A DNA stretch of 64,000 nt from Sulfuricella sp. T08 (lineage in GTDB: Bacteria; Pseudomonadota; Gammaproteobacteria; Burkholderiales; Sulfuricellaceae). Of this stretch, positions 47,966 through 57,254 are shown one piece after another; position 1 is the stretch's first letter; the number at the start of each line of letters is the position of its first letter. Position numbers and translations under genes: made by a program. The notes beneath the pieces are model-generated. The model saw only the letters and a program-made list of their open reading frames with translations, ran no database searches and had not been told where the DNA came from. The stretch covers positions 175,616 through 239,615 of the forward strand of contig NZ_DF967528.1 of assembly GCF_000971475.1 (NCBI RefSeq), given 5' to 3'.

Positions 47966-47985
47966 GCCGGCCGATCAGGGCCGGC
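47966..47985 (-). promoter_or_regulatory. GC hairpin in the hppA leader
   Basis: GCCGGCC, loop GATCAG, GGCCGGC, 21 bases before the hppA ATG and close to its Shine-Dalgarno. No T-tract follows, so a role in translation or mRNA stability is more likely than termination. Confidence 0.5.
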
Positions 47986-48041
47986 CAATCGCCCTAAAGC
48001 CAAACATCCCAACACCCAAACCCAAAAAACAACCACAAAAA

Positions 48042-48055
48042 CTGATCTACATCAA
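48042..48055 (-). promoter_or_regulatory. FNR/ANR-like box upstream of hppA
   Basis: On the minus strand TTGATGTAGATCAG matches TTGAT-N4-ATCAA at nine of ten fixed positions. It lies about 100 bases upstream of hppA. No good -10 box was found at the expected distance, so this is a candidate only. Confidence 0.4.
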
Positions 48056-48196
48056 ATAACATTCATCCAGGAATCAGCTTTTTGTCCGGAACAATCCCGC
48101 AAAATGCGTCGATCATCTACGCACTCGGGAAAGAACCTGCCACTGAGCCGGTAAAACGGTTTGTTCAGCAGCAAGTTCATTCTTTACCCCCAGGAC

Positions 48197-49456
48197 TTAA
48201 AGCTTGAATTCGGCCAGCTTCTTCGGTACCGCTACATTCTTGAGCCGAACGTATTGTGGCAGACCATCCTTATACGGCGGGTAGTCCTCGCCCTTGATCA
48301 GAGGTGCCAGATATTCACGGCACTTTTCGGTAATGCCAAAGCCATCCTTGGTGATGAAGTTTTTCGGCATCATCTTTTCGACGTTGGCAACCTTGCTGAG
48401 CTGCGCCATGCCAACCTTCCACTTGTAAGGCGCATTCGACACACGGTCGATGGTAGGCATCACCGAGTTGTGGCCCTTGAGCGCAAATTCGACTGCCGCC
48501 TTACCCATCGCATAGGCCTGATCTACGTCGCTCTTCGAAGCGATGTGGCGAGCAGCACGCTGCAGGTAATCGGCCACGCCCCAGTGGTACTTGAGGCCAA
48601 GACCTTCGCGAACGATGTTAGCCACCACCGGCGCAACGCCACCCAGTTGGGCATGACCGAATGCGTCCTTGAGGCCCTGGTCGGCGAGGAACTTGCCGTC
48701 GGCACTCATTACACCTTCGGACACCACTACGGTGCAATAGCCGAATTTCTTGACCAGCTCGTCTACGCGGGCAAGGAATTTTTCTTTGTTAAATGTTACT
48801 TCCGGGAACAGAATCACGATCGGCTGCTCGGCGTCCTTTGTAGAAGCCAGTCCGCCAGCGGCAGCGATCCAGCCTGCATGACGACCCATCACTTCGAGCA
48901 CGAACACCTTGGTCGATGTCTTGCACATAGAGGCCACGTCAAAGGTCGCTTCCAGAGTGGAGACAGCAATGTATTTGGCAACAGAACCAAAGCCAGGGCA
49001 GTTATCGGTGATTGGCAGGTCGTTATCCACGGTCTTTGGCACATGGATGGCCTGAATCGGATAACCCATCTTTTCCGAAAGCTGCGACACTTTCAGGCAG
49101 GTGTCGGCGGAATCGCCACCGCCATTGTAGAAAAAGTAGCCGATGTTATGCGCCTTGAACACCTCGATCAGGCGCTCATACTGGAGCTTGTTCTCTTCCA
49201 GGCTTTTCATCTTGAAGCGGCAGGAGCCGAAGGCACCGGAAGGTGTGTGGCGCAATGCAGCGATGGCCTTGGCTGTATCCTTGCTGGTGTCGATCAGGTC
49301 TTCGGTCAACGCGCCGATGATGCCGTTGCGGCCGGCGTAGACTTTGCCGATTACGTCCTTGTGCTTGCGCGCAGTCTCGATCAAACCGCAGGCGGATGCA
49401 TTGATCACCGCGGTCACGCCACCGGACTGGGCATAAAAAGCGTTCTTCTTTGCCAT
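48197..49456 (-). CDS. pfp: Pyrophosphate-dependent 6-phosphofructokinase
   Basis: 419 residues from MAKKNAFYAQSGG; an upstream TTG is less likely. The PFK fold is clear: YNGGGDSADT, HVPKTVDNDLPITD with catalytic Asp144, EVMGRHAGWIAA and FPE. Asp115 in GGGDS and Lys141 in PKTVDND are at the two positions that in ATP enzymes are Gly (GGDGS, PGTIDND); both replacements mark PPi as phosphate donor. The enzyme works in both directions of fructose 6-phosphate/fructose 1,6-bisphosphate. In Methylococcus the same gene is linked to hppA, as here. Confidence 0.93.
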   Translation of the reverse strand: MAKKNAFYAQSGGVTAVINASACGLIETARKHKDVIGKVYAGRNGIIGALTEDLIDTSKDTAKAIAALRHTPSGAFGSCRFKMKSLEENKLQYERLIEVFKAHNIGYFFYNGGGDSADTCLKVSQLSEKMGYPIQAIHVPKTVDNDLPITDNCPGFGSVAKYIAVSTLEATFDVASMCKTSTKVFVLEVMGRHAGWIAAAGGLASTKDAEQPIVILFPEVTFNKEKFLARVDELVKKFGYCTVVVSEGVMSADGKFLADQGLKDAFGHAQLGGVAPVVANIVREGLGLKYHWGVADYLQRAARHIASKSDVDQAYAMGKAAVEFALKGHNSVMPTIDRVSNAPYKWKVGMAQLSKVANVEKMMPKNFITKDGFGITEKCREYLAPLIKGEDYPPYKDGLPQYVRLKNVAVPKKLAEFKL

Positions 49457-49474
49457 ATCTTTAGACTCCCTCAA

Positions 49475-49819
49475 TTATTGATTCTGTTGACGCTTCGCGT
49501 CGTGGTCAGCCTGGAGCTTGAGCAGGGTCACCACGCAGTCCAGCAAGTCATCGTATTCCGCCTTGCCGGTACCGTACTGCTCGCGCGCCGAGTAAAAGAA
49601 CTGGCAGCGGAATCGATTATCACCCACCTTGGATATCACGAAACCGGCGCCCTGCTCCTTCCACACCATCGCTGGGCAATGCGTCAACTCCATCACAGCA
49701 GGATCCAGACGCAATTCGACGTCTGCCAACTGCACTTCCACTGGCTTGCCGTAGCGCTCCCTGAGGGTCGCCTCGACCATCCACAGCTCGGAATCGGTGA
49801 TGTTGGGGACGCCGCTCAT
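49475..49819 (-). CDS. Conserved-looking hypothetical protein between adk and pfp
   Basis: 114 residues, not recognised. Soluble, one Cys, with MVEATLRERYGKPVEVQLADVELRL and CPAMVWKEQGAGFVISKVG. It lies 10 bases after adk and 18 bases before pfp, so the three are probably one transcript. The compact position suggests a link with nucleotide or PPi metabolism, but nothing in the sequence shows a function. Confidence 0.75.
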   Translation of the reverse strand: MSGVPNITDSELWMVEATLRERYGKPVEVQLADVELRLDPAVMELTHCPAMVWKEQGAGFVISKVGDNRFRCQFFYSAREQYGTGKAEYDDLLDCVVTLLKLQADHDAKRQQNQ

Positions 49820-49829
49820 GCTCTATCGA

Positions 49830-50543
<714 letters not shown>

Positions 50544-50617
50544 TTACCCAGCTTGTCGTCAAGGATATTCAAAAACTCTAACATATGCACATTCAAATTT
50601 TGTATCCACCCATAAAT

Positions 50618-51373
50618 CTAGTTAAGAAGCCTCCTCACTCTTTGCAGATCCTCCTCGGTATCAACGCCCGCAACGGGCGCCTGCTCAACTACGGCTACGC
50701 CTATGCGGAAGCCATGCCACAACGCACGCAACTGCTCCAGCGCCTCGAACTGCTCGATTGCGGCAGGTTGCAGCTGCTTGTAAATTTTCAGGAACGAAGT
50801 GCGATAGGCATAGATACCGATATGGCGATAGGCCGGCAATCCCGCCGGAAAATTTTCCGGCGCAACGGCGAACGCATCGCGCGCCCAGGGAATCGGGGCG
50901 CGACTAAAATACAACGCATGGCCATCACAGTCAGTCACCACCTTGACGATATTCGGATTGAACAGGTCGGCACAATCATGAATGGCGTGGCTGGCGGTCG
51001 AAATTGCCGCCTCGGGATGGTCATAAAGATGTTGCGCCACCTCACGGATAAGCGATGGTTCGATCAGCGGCTCATCGCCCTGTACGTTGACCACGATCTC
51101 GTCGTCACCCCAACCGCGTTGACTTGCCACCTCGGCAATGCGATCAGTACCGGAAGGATGATCGGGTGAAGTCATACAAACTTGGTGACCACCGGCGCGC
51201 ACGACGTCGGCGATGCCCTGGTGGTCAGTCGCCACCCAGACTTCATCAGCACCGCTCTCCAGAGCGCGTTCGACCACATGCAGCACCATCGGCCGACCTC
51301 CGATGTCGAGCAACGGCTTGCCGGGCAGGCGGGTGGAAGCGAAGCGGGCGGGGATGACGACTTTGAAGTTCAT
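50618..51373 (-). CDS. kdsB: CMP-KDO synthetase
   Basis: 251 residues. [37 protein letters not shown] and [10 protein letters not shown] are the KdsB nucleotide and metal motifs. It activates KDO for lipid A core synthesis, in line with lpxK two genes upstream. Transcribed with trm112-like and lpxK. Confidence 0.97.
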   Translation of the reverse strand: MNFKVVIPARFASTRLPGKPLLDIGGRPMVLHVVERALESGADEVWVATDHQGIADVVRAGGHQVCMTSPDHPSGTDRIAEVASQRGWGDDEIVVNVQGDEPLIEPSLIREVAQHLYDHPEAAISTASHAIHDCADLFNPNIVKVVTDCDGHALYFSRAPIPWARDAFAVAPENFPAGLPAYRHIGIYAYRTSFLKIYKQLQPAAIEQFEALEQLRALWHGFRIGVAVVEQAPVAGVDTEEDLQRVRRLLN

Positions 51374-51396
51374 GAGAAATTATTTACCGCAAAGGA

Positions 51397-51576
51397 TCAA
51401 ACCTCTTCCTCGGCCGGCAACTTGCGCGCCTCATCCTCAAGCATAACCGGAATGTCATCACGAACAGGGTAAGCCAGTCGACAAGGCTTGCATACCAGCT
51501 CCTGCTCGGGTTTTTTGTAGACCAACGGCCCCTTGCACAACGGGCATACCAGAATTTCAAGCAGTTTGGCGTCCAT
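51397..51576 (-). CDS. Trm112-family zinc-ribbon-like protein (YcaR type)
   Basis: 59 residues from the ATG at 51576, six bases after GAGGG. Cys pairs CPLC (11, 14) and CKPC (30, 33) and the [11 protein letters not shown] end match the Trm112/YcaR family. It overlaps the 3' end of lpxK by 20 bases. The lpxK-ycaR-kdsB order is conserved in proteobacteria. Bacterial members have no settled function; some bind methyltransferases. Confidence 0.92.
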   Translation of the reverse strand: MDAKLLEILVCPLCKGPLVYKKPEQELVCKPCRLAYPVRDDIPVMLEDEARKLPAEEEV

Positions 51577-52567
51577 CAATATCCCTCAATTTTTGTAGCA
51601 CTGTTTGTCCGAAAGCCAGTGGCAAAATAGCCTCCACCTCCAGAGCCCAATAGCGTTCGTCGGCGAAACCGTCGCATTTGACCGCATCCTTCTCGGTCAT
51701 CAGCAAGGCATCGGCATTATCGTAATCCAGATCCTGCGGCCGAAAGACGCAATGATCAGGGAAAGCGTGCGACTCAAACGCCAACCCAAGCCCACGCAAA
51801 TGAGCAAAAAACCGTTGCGGGTTACCGATGCCAGCCACGGCATGAAGCTTCTTGCCACTAAAATCGGCCGCAGCAGCATGCAATTCCTGGTTGCGCAAAT
51901 TATAGAACACTCCGCCTTGGAGGCTCATTTCAAACTCGTTGCGCAGCAGCATGGACGCCTCCGGGCTGCCACCGTTCACCACCACCGCATCCACCGACTC
52001 GAGTCGAGAAACACCTTCACGTAGTGGCCCTGCGGGCAACAGCAAGCCATTTCCGAATTTGCGATCCCCGTCCACCACCACTATTTCTATATCGCGGTCG
52101 AGGCGGTAATGCTGCAGACCATCGTCGCTCACCAGCACATCACACTCCGGATGCGCTCGCAGCAAAGCATTTCCTGCTGCCGCCCGGTCGCGGCCAACCC
52201 AGACCGGGCAACTGCTTTTTTTTGCCAGCAACAGAGGTTCATCGCCCACGACCGCCGGATCACTGCGGACATCAACCCCCACTACGCCACCTGTGCCGCC
52301 ACCGTAGCCGCGACTGACAACCCCGGGATGGTAGCCGTGTTGCCGCAAAAAATCAGCCAGCCATAGTACCAGCGGAGTTTTTCCGGTACCGCCGACGCTG
52401 ATGTTGCCAACCACGATCACCGGCACCGGCAATCGAATAGCGCGCAGCAGTCCAACGCGGTAAAACACTCGATGCAACGCTGCAACCAACCCGAACAAGA
52501 CACTCAGGGGAAGCAACACAACATGCCACGGCGTTAGACGGAGCCATTGTCGTTGGAGCCAGAGCAT
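51557..52567 (-). CDS. lpxK: Tetraacyldisaccharide 4'-kinase
   Basis: 336 residues from [14 protein letters not shown]; a longer open frame upstream overlaps exbD and lacks a good start. An N-terminal membrane-anchor helix (about 15-35), the P-loop [22 protein letters not shown] and [22 protein letters not shown] are characteristic. It phosphorylates the lipid A precursor at 4'. Confidence 0.96.
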   Translation of the reverse strand: MLWLQRQWLRLTPWHVVLLPLSVLFGLVAALHRVFYRVGLLRAIRLPVPVIVVGNISVGGTGKTPLVLWLADFLRQHGYHPGVVSRGYGGGTGGVVGVDVRSDPAVVGDEPLLLAKKSSCPVWVGRDRAAAGNALLRAHPECDVLVSDDGLQHYRLDRDIEIVVVDGDRKFGNGLLLPAGPLREGVSRLESVDAVVVNGGSPEASMLLRNEFEMSLQGGVFYNLRNQELHAAAADFSGKKLHAVAGIGNPQRFFAHLRGLGLAFESHAFPDHCVFRPQDLDYDNADALLMTEKDAVKCDGFADERYWALEVEAILPLAFGQTVLQKLRDIDGRQTA

Positions 52568-52601
52568 ACTATTCGGAATTGAGCGCCAGCCCCAATCCCG
52601 C

Positions 52602-53024
52602 CTACTTATCCGGCTTTGCCTGAGTGGCAAAAGTGATGTGGGTATAGCCTGACAGGCGTGCGGCCTCCATGACGTTCACCACCGCCTGATGGGTCGCCTT
52701 GGCGTCCGCATTGATGATAATCACCGGATCCGGCTTGTCACCCGCGGCACGGCGTAGCGTCAGGCTGAGTGCTGCAGTATCGGTATCGGCCACAGCCGAA
52801 CCGTTGACCAGGTAACGTCCGTTGGCGTCTACAGCCACGTTGATGGCAGCAGGCTTGTCCGCCGGCTTTTCCGCCTCGGCGGTGGGCAGGTTGATCTGCA
52901 ATTCGGCAATCTGTGAAAAAGTGGTGGTGACCATCAGAAAGATCAGGATCACCAGCAGCACGTCAATCATCGGGATCAGATTGATCTCGGGTTCTTCCTT
53001 GGCCCTGCCTCGCTGAAAGTCCAT
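52602..53024 (-). CDS. exbD: ExbD/TolR-type energy transducer
   Basis: 140 residues. One N-terminal membrane helix (about 18-40) containing the functional Asp in NLIPMIDVLLVILIFLM, then a periplasmic domain. It pairs with the ExbB encoded 8 bases upstream to couple proton flow to TonB or a similar protein. The exbB-exbD-lpxK order is common in betaproteobacteria. Confidence 0.93.
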   Translation of the reverse strand: MDFQRGRAKEEPEINLIPMIDVLLVILIFLMVTTTFSQIAELQINLPTAEAEKPADKPAAINVAVDANGRYLVNGSAVADTDTAALSLTLRRAAGDKPDPVIIINADAKATHQAVVNVMEAARLSGYTHITFATQAKPDK

Positions 53025-53032
53025 ACCGATTT

Positions 53033-53665
53033 CTACTTGCGCTCGCCGTGGACGATCTGCACCAGCTTGATCGCCTGCTGTTCCATTTCCAGCACCAAGG
53101 TTTCAGCCCGCGCGCGGAAATAGCGGTAGAAAATCATGCTGGGAATCGCCACGATCAGGCCCATGGCGGTGTTGTACAGCGCCACCGAAATGCCGTGCGC
53201 GAGCTCGGCGGGGCTACCTCCACTCGGCCTGAGTGCGCCGAAAATCTCCACCATCCCGATCACCGTCCCGAACAGCCCGAGCAGCGGACTCACCGAGGCG
53301 ATAGTGCCGAGCGTATTGAGCGAAACCAGGAAAGACAGGCCGTATTTCAAGCGGGGCTGTTCGATTTCATGGGCGATGCGCCGACCGGTTTCCTCAATCT
53401 CTTCCTGCATTACTTCGCGCGAGCTCTTGGTATTCCTCAACCCGGCCGCGAAAATCTGACCAAGGTAGGAGTGCTTTTCCAACTGCGCCACCTTTTCAGC
53501 GTTCACCGCACCCTGCTTGACCCATTGTTGTACCTGGGAGAGCAAATCCTTGGGGGCGATCAGGTTGAATGTCCACAAATGCCAGCCGATGATCGTCAAG
53601 GAAATAACCGATGCAATGATCAGAGGCCAGATCGGCCAGCCTGCTGCTTGAATAATGGATAACAC
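53033..53665 (-). CDS. exbB: ExbB/TolQ/MotA-type proton channel
   Basis: 210 residues with three membrane helices (about 8-30, 110-135, 155-180) and the conserved LGLFGTVIGMVEIFGAL and ISVALYNTAMGLIVAIPSMIFYRYF. First gene of the exbB-exbD-lpxK-trm112-kdsB-adk-hyp-pfp block, which may be transcribed through. Confidence 0.93.
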   Translation of the reverse strand: MLSIIQAAGWPIWPLIIASVISLTIIGWHLWTFNLIAPKDLLSQVQQWVKQGAVNAEKVAQLEKHSYLGQIFAAGLRNTKSSREVMQEEIEETGRRIAHEIEQPRLKYGLSFLVSLNTLGTIASVSPLLGLFGTVIGMVEIFGALRPSGGSPAELAHGISVALYNTAMGLIVAIPSMIFYRYFRARAETLVLEMEQQAIKLVQIVHGERK

Positions 53666-54014
53666 TCGCCCTTCTCCCTTATAATTCTGGTATTTCTAAA
53701 AACGCCCGTAACTTTAGCCTGCCACAGGGTTTTCGGCAAGCCCAGTCAAGTAGAGCATCAAGAAAGCGCATTAACTTATTGTCGTAAAAAACCTTTACTG
53801 ACTATCCACAAAGACTGTGGATAACTATGTGGGCAAGTTGTACGTATTTATCCTAACCTGTCCATGGGAAAAGAGAATTTTACGCAGGTTAAAATTTAAC
53901 CGTCTATTTTATTGTTTACAATCAAGTGTATATAAAATTCGCAATCAGCTCAGGATGATAGCAATTTGTTACACTTGGTTACGCCAAGCTTGTGGATTAA
54001 TGTAGAATGGAAAA
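53666..54014. other. AT-rich gap with DnaA-box-like words
   Basis: 349 bases between divergent exbB and xseA, with no supported gene. It is much richer in A and T than its surroundings and should hold both promoters. Three DnaA-box-like 9-mers occur: CTATCCACA (53803-53811), a perfect TGTGGATAA (53817-53825) and TGTGGATTA (53991-53999). Confidence 0.6.
53803..53825. promoter_or_regulatory. Inverted pair of DnaA boxes
   Basis: CTATCCACA and TGTGGATAA face each other five bases apart. The second is the exact consensus (TTATCCACA on the other strand), the first has one mismatch. Confidence 0.5.
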
Positions 54015-55364
54015 ATGCATTTCGCCCCAGCACTTACAGATGGATCTCCGGTCGTTAGCGTCAGCGAACTGAACCGCCGAGCAAAACAGTTGCTGGAGAG
54101 AAATTTCCCGCTGATGTGGGTTTCCGGGGAAGTTTCCAATTTCATCGCTGCCGCGTCCGGCCACTGGTATTTTTCCCTCAAGGACGGCAACGCCCAGGTG
54201 CGCTGCGCGATGTTCCGCCACAAAAGCCAGTACCTCGACTGGCAGCCGCGCAACGGCGACCAGATCGAAGTGCGCGCCCTGGTCACCCTGTACGAACCGC
54301 GTGGCGAATATCAGCTTAACGTCGAAAATATCCGGCGTGCCGGATTGGGCGCGCTGTACGAAGCTTTCGGAAAGCTCAAGGCACGCCTGGAACAGGAAGG
54401 GCTGTTCGACGAAGCGTGCAAGAAACCCCTGCCCGCCTTCCCCAGGCAAATCGGCATCGTCACCTCCCCTGCCGCCGCCGCACTGCGCGACGTGCTCACC
54501 ACTCTGCGGCGACGCATGCCCTCGATTCCGGTCATCCTCTACCCCACCCCGGTGCAGGGCGAAGGTTCAGCGGCAAAAATCGCCGAAGCGATCCGCACTG
54601 CCGCCAGCCGGGCCGAATGCGACGTACTGATCGTCTGCCGCGGCGGCGGCAACATCGAAGACCTGTGGGCCTTCAACGAAGAAGTCGTAGCGCGGGCGAT
54701 CCATGCCTGTCCCATCCCGGTGGTCAGCGGCGTCGGCCACGAAACCGACTTTACCATCAGCGATTTCGTCGCCGACCGGCGCGCTCCCACGCCGACTTCA
54801 GCGGCGGAACAGGCCAGCCCCTACCGCGCTGATCTGCAGCACCGTATCGAGGCCATGCACGGCCGCCTGAACCATCATCTGCGGCAGAAACTGGAACAGC
54901 GCATGCAGCAGGTGGATTACCTGTCGCGGCGACTGGTCCATCCCGGCGAAAGGCTGAACGCACGCCTGACGCATCTGACCCACCTGAACCAGCGCCTTAA
55001 CAACAACGCCGGCCATGCTCTCGCCGAATGCGAATGGCATTTGCAAAAACTGGCTCACCGTCTGACAGCAGCCAAGCCCGACATCACCGCGCACGAAGCA
55101 CGACAGCGCGATCTGGCGCGACGGCTGCAGCTTTCCCTGTCTCACCGGATGCAGGAATACCAAACCGGGCTGCAACGACTACAGGCCAATCTCGTCCACC
55201 TCAACCCGCAGTCGGTGCTTGAGCGCGGCTTCAGCATGGTGCGCTCGGCCGATGGCAAAATCGTCTACGACAGCAAGGAAATCGCATTGGATGAAGCGCT
55301 TTCCATCACCTTCGCACGCGGCAGCGCCGAAGTCAGGGTAACGCGCAAAGAGGACGGACGGTGA
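54015..55364 (+). CDS. xseA: Exodeoxyribonuclease VII large subunit
   Basis: 449 residues, normal length. OB domain at the N-terminus (VSVSELNRRAKQLLERNFPLMWVSGEVSNF), catalytic core with IVTSPAAAALRDVL and CRGGGNIEDLWAFNEEVVARAI, GHETDFTISDFVADRRAPTPTSAAE, and a long C-terminal coiled coil. It degrades single-stranded DNA together with XseB, which is not in the window. Confidence 0.97.
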   Translation: MHFAPALTDGSPVVSVSELNRRAKQLLERNFPLMWVSGEVSNFIAAASGHWYFSLKDGNAQVRCAMFRHKSQYLDWQPRNGDQIEVRALVTLYEPRGEYQLNVENIRRAGLGALYEAFGKLKARLEQEGLFDEACKKPLPAFPRQIGIVTSPAAAALRDVLTTLRRRMPSIPVILYPTPVQGEGSAAKIAEAIRTAASRAECDVLIVCRGGGNIEDLWAFNEEVVARAIHACPIPVVSGVGHETDFTISDFVADRRAPTPTSAAEQASPYRADLQHRIEAMHGRLNHHLRQKLEQRMQQVDYLSRRLVHPGERLNARLTHLTHLNQRLNNNAGHALAECEWHLQKLAHRLTAAKPDITAHEARQRDLARRLQLSLSHRMQEYQTGLQRLQANLVHLNPQSVLERGFSMVRSADGKIVYDSKEIALDEALSITFARGSAEVRVTRKEDGR

Positions 55365-56332
55365 ACCTGAAGTTCTGGAAAAAGAAAAAAGTGCCCGAGG
55401 AAAGCGACAATAGCGCAGCAGATGAAACCCTCGTCGCCACCGAAACCGACCCGGCCCCGGCAAAACCAGGCTTTTGGGCACGACTGAAAAGCACCCTGTC
55501 GCCCTCGCGCAAGAAAAGCGAGCCGGATGTGGAAGATGAGGCCAAGCCCTCAGCGAAACGCAAGAACGATAAGCGTCAGGATGAAGAATCTGAAACGCCG
55601 CCTCCCAAGTCGGGTTTCCTGGCTCGACTTAAAAAACTCCTATTACCTTCACGCAAAAAGTACAAAACCGAGGACAAAGAAAATCCCGAAGGCCCCAGAT
55701 CCTCTGCTAAACAGTCAGACAGGAATCATCCGGATGAAGAACCGGACCCTACGGGCATCCCCGAAAAAAAATCCAGGAAACGGCTAGTGATTGTACTGGC
55801 ACTCCTGATCCCACTGGCTGCCGGCGGAGGTTTCTTTGCTGCAACTAAATTTTTGCCACCACCACACCAGGAAGCACCTCCGGCTAAAGACGCGGCTTCG
55901 CAGGAAGTAAAAATTGACGGTCAACCCACACCGAAGCCTACTGAAGCAGCAGAACAAGCGCCGCAACCAAAACCCGAGCAGCCTCCGACCGAATCCGCGC
56001 CGCAACAGGCAGACAATGCCACGACACCCGCTGCTGCGGCTCCTGAAGCGCCAGCGGAAGCGCCCGTTGCCGAGGCACCCGCACCGGTCGATGAGGATGT
56101 ACAGACGCAAATCGAAGCGATGAAAAAGCACAATCAGGAAATGCAGGCTCAAATCGAGGCACTAAAAAAACAGCACTCTGCCGCAAGACCGGCAAGATCC
56201 GCCGCCACGCCCCGGGAGGGCGTGCTGATCATCAACGGCAAAAATGCCAAGGAAAGCGCCCAGGGACTGAAAAAAGTCATCGAGGGCATGAATGCCGCTT
56301 CAGGTGCAATAGATACCGACGGAAAGAAATAG
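55361..56332 (+). CDS. Unrecognised charged single-pass membrane protein with internal repeats
   Basis: 323 residues with a GTG start that overlaps the xseA stop (GTGA). Residues 1-140 are highly charged and hold two near-copies of one basic amphipathic motif, PGFWARLKSTLSPSRKK (36-52) and SGFLARLKKLLLPSRKK (84-100); LKFWKKKK (3-10) looks like a third, shorter form. One membrane helix follows (about 141-162), then a Pro/Ala/Glu-rich spacer (165-248), a coiled coil (about 248-277) and a small C-terminal segment. Likely topology is a cytoplasmic basic N-terminus and a periplasmic C-terminus. No function can be given; the motifs suggest binding to membrane surface or nucleic acid. Confidence 0.8.
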   Translation: MNLKFWKKKKVPEESDNSAADETLVATETDPAPAKPGFWARLKSTLSPSRKKSEPDVEDEAKPSAKRKNDKRQDEESETPPPKSGFLARLKKLLLPSRKKYKTEDKENPEGPRSSAKQSDRNHPDEEPDPTGIPEKKSRKRLVIVLALLIPLAAGGGFFAATKFLPPPHQEAPPAKDAASQEVKIDGQPTPKPTEAAEQAPQPKPEQPPTESAPQQADNATTPAAAAPEAPAEAPVAEAPAPVDEDVQTQIEAMKKHNQEMQAQIEALKKQHSAARPARSAATPREGVLIINGKNAKESAQGLKKVIEGMNAASGAIDTDGKK

Positions 56333-56386
56333 GGGCAATCTTAACTCCCCTGATACCGTATGGACACCGACCCTATTTTTGGGCAT

Positions 56387-56449
56387 CCCTGAACAAGCCA
56401 TCATCCAAGGTATTGTTTTCAACAAAATTGACGCCTCAAGCTTTTTTCC
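56387..56449 (+). repeat. 63-bp dispersed repeat, left copy
   Basis: Begins CCCTGAACAAGCCATCAT and ends GCTTTTTTCC. A second copy with the same ends and spacing, but a diverged middle, is at 63918-63979 in the same orientation. Confidence 0.6.
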
Positions 56450-56507
56450 TTGAAAATCGCAATGTGGTGACGAAATTACCCAGCTGGCATTTTATGCAAC
56501 ATTTTGT

Positions 56508-57254
56508 TTAGAATTCATATTCCGCTTGCATTCTGAAGGTGTTGTTCGGCGTCGCGTCAGTCGTGCCGATCAACCATGCAGCGTTATACTTGAGTGCCTG
56601 GTGTCCACTGAGGGCGATCTTGCCGAAGATGGCCGGGCCAATTTTATGCTGCTGCGCGTTATGCGGTGCCCAGTGGTTCCATTCACCCGTTTCGCCAAAA
56701 CCTTGCAGGCCAAACTCAAATTCCTTTTCCCAGCGATATTTTGCTTGCCACTGGTACTGGAACACGGTTTTACGAGGCTCGTCATCCGGTTCGACGACAC
56801 CACCGAATGCGCGTTCGAACAACAGATTGCCGTTCAACTGCAATTTTCCAAACTCGGTCTGGAACAAGGGGCCAAACTTGATCTCATTGGCTGACCCTCC
56901 TTTATTGATTGGGAACTCCAGTTCAGTAATCAAGCCGATTTCCAGCGGATATTTTCCGGTCTCCGTCAGTTGGAACTTGTTTTCCCACTCCAGGATATTC
57001 AGTCTGGCGGTTTCGCCTTCTTTCTCGCTTTTCAGGTAAAGCTCCGTGAACCAGTTCTCGGTGGCGCCATAACCTAAACCTAAACTGGTCACCTGATTTG
57101 TAACACCGGAAGGATGCCTGGTTGATCCAAATTTGAAATCCAACTCCTTTTCACCATGCTCCACGGTGGGCAGGTAAACATAATCGGCGGGACCCGCGAT
57201 GGCCGTGCCACATAACAAGGTGCCGATAGAGAGCGCGAGTAAACTTTTCTTCAC
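56508..57254 (-). CDS. Outer-membrane beta-barrel protein of the iron operon
   Basis: 248 residues from a GTG that overlaps the FTR1 stop (GTGA), with AAGGA upstream. Signal peptide ends TAIAG (about residue 20). The rest shows alternating beta-strand patterns and aromatic girdles, and ends in Tyr-Glu-Phe, the terminal Phe typical of proteins inserted by the BAM machinery. Family not recognised. Overlap with the permease gene implies a role in the same iron system, perhaps as a pore. Confidence 0.78.
   Translation of the reverse strand: MKKSLLALSIGTLLCGTAIAGPADYVYLPTVEHGEKELDFKFGSTRHPSGVTNQVTSLGLGYGATENWFTELYLKSEKEGETARLNILEWENKFQLTETGKYPLEIGLITELEFPINKGGSANEIKFGPLFQTEFGKLQLNGNLLFERAFGGVVEPDDEPRKTVFQYQWQAKYRWEKEFEFGLQGFGETGEWNHWAPHNAQQHKIGPAIFGKIALSGHQALKYNAAWLIGTTDATPNNTFRMQAEYEF

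Noticed and set aside
53666..54014. Chromosomal origin of replication
   Set aside because: Only three DnaA-like boxes, no dnaA, dnaN, gidA or parAB nearby, and no clear AT-rich 13-mer array. Kept only as a DnaA-box finding.
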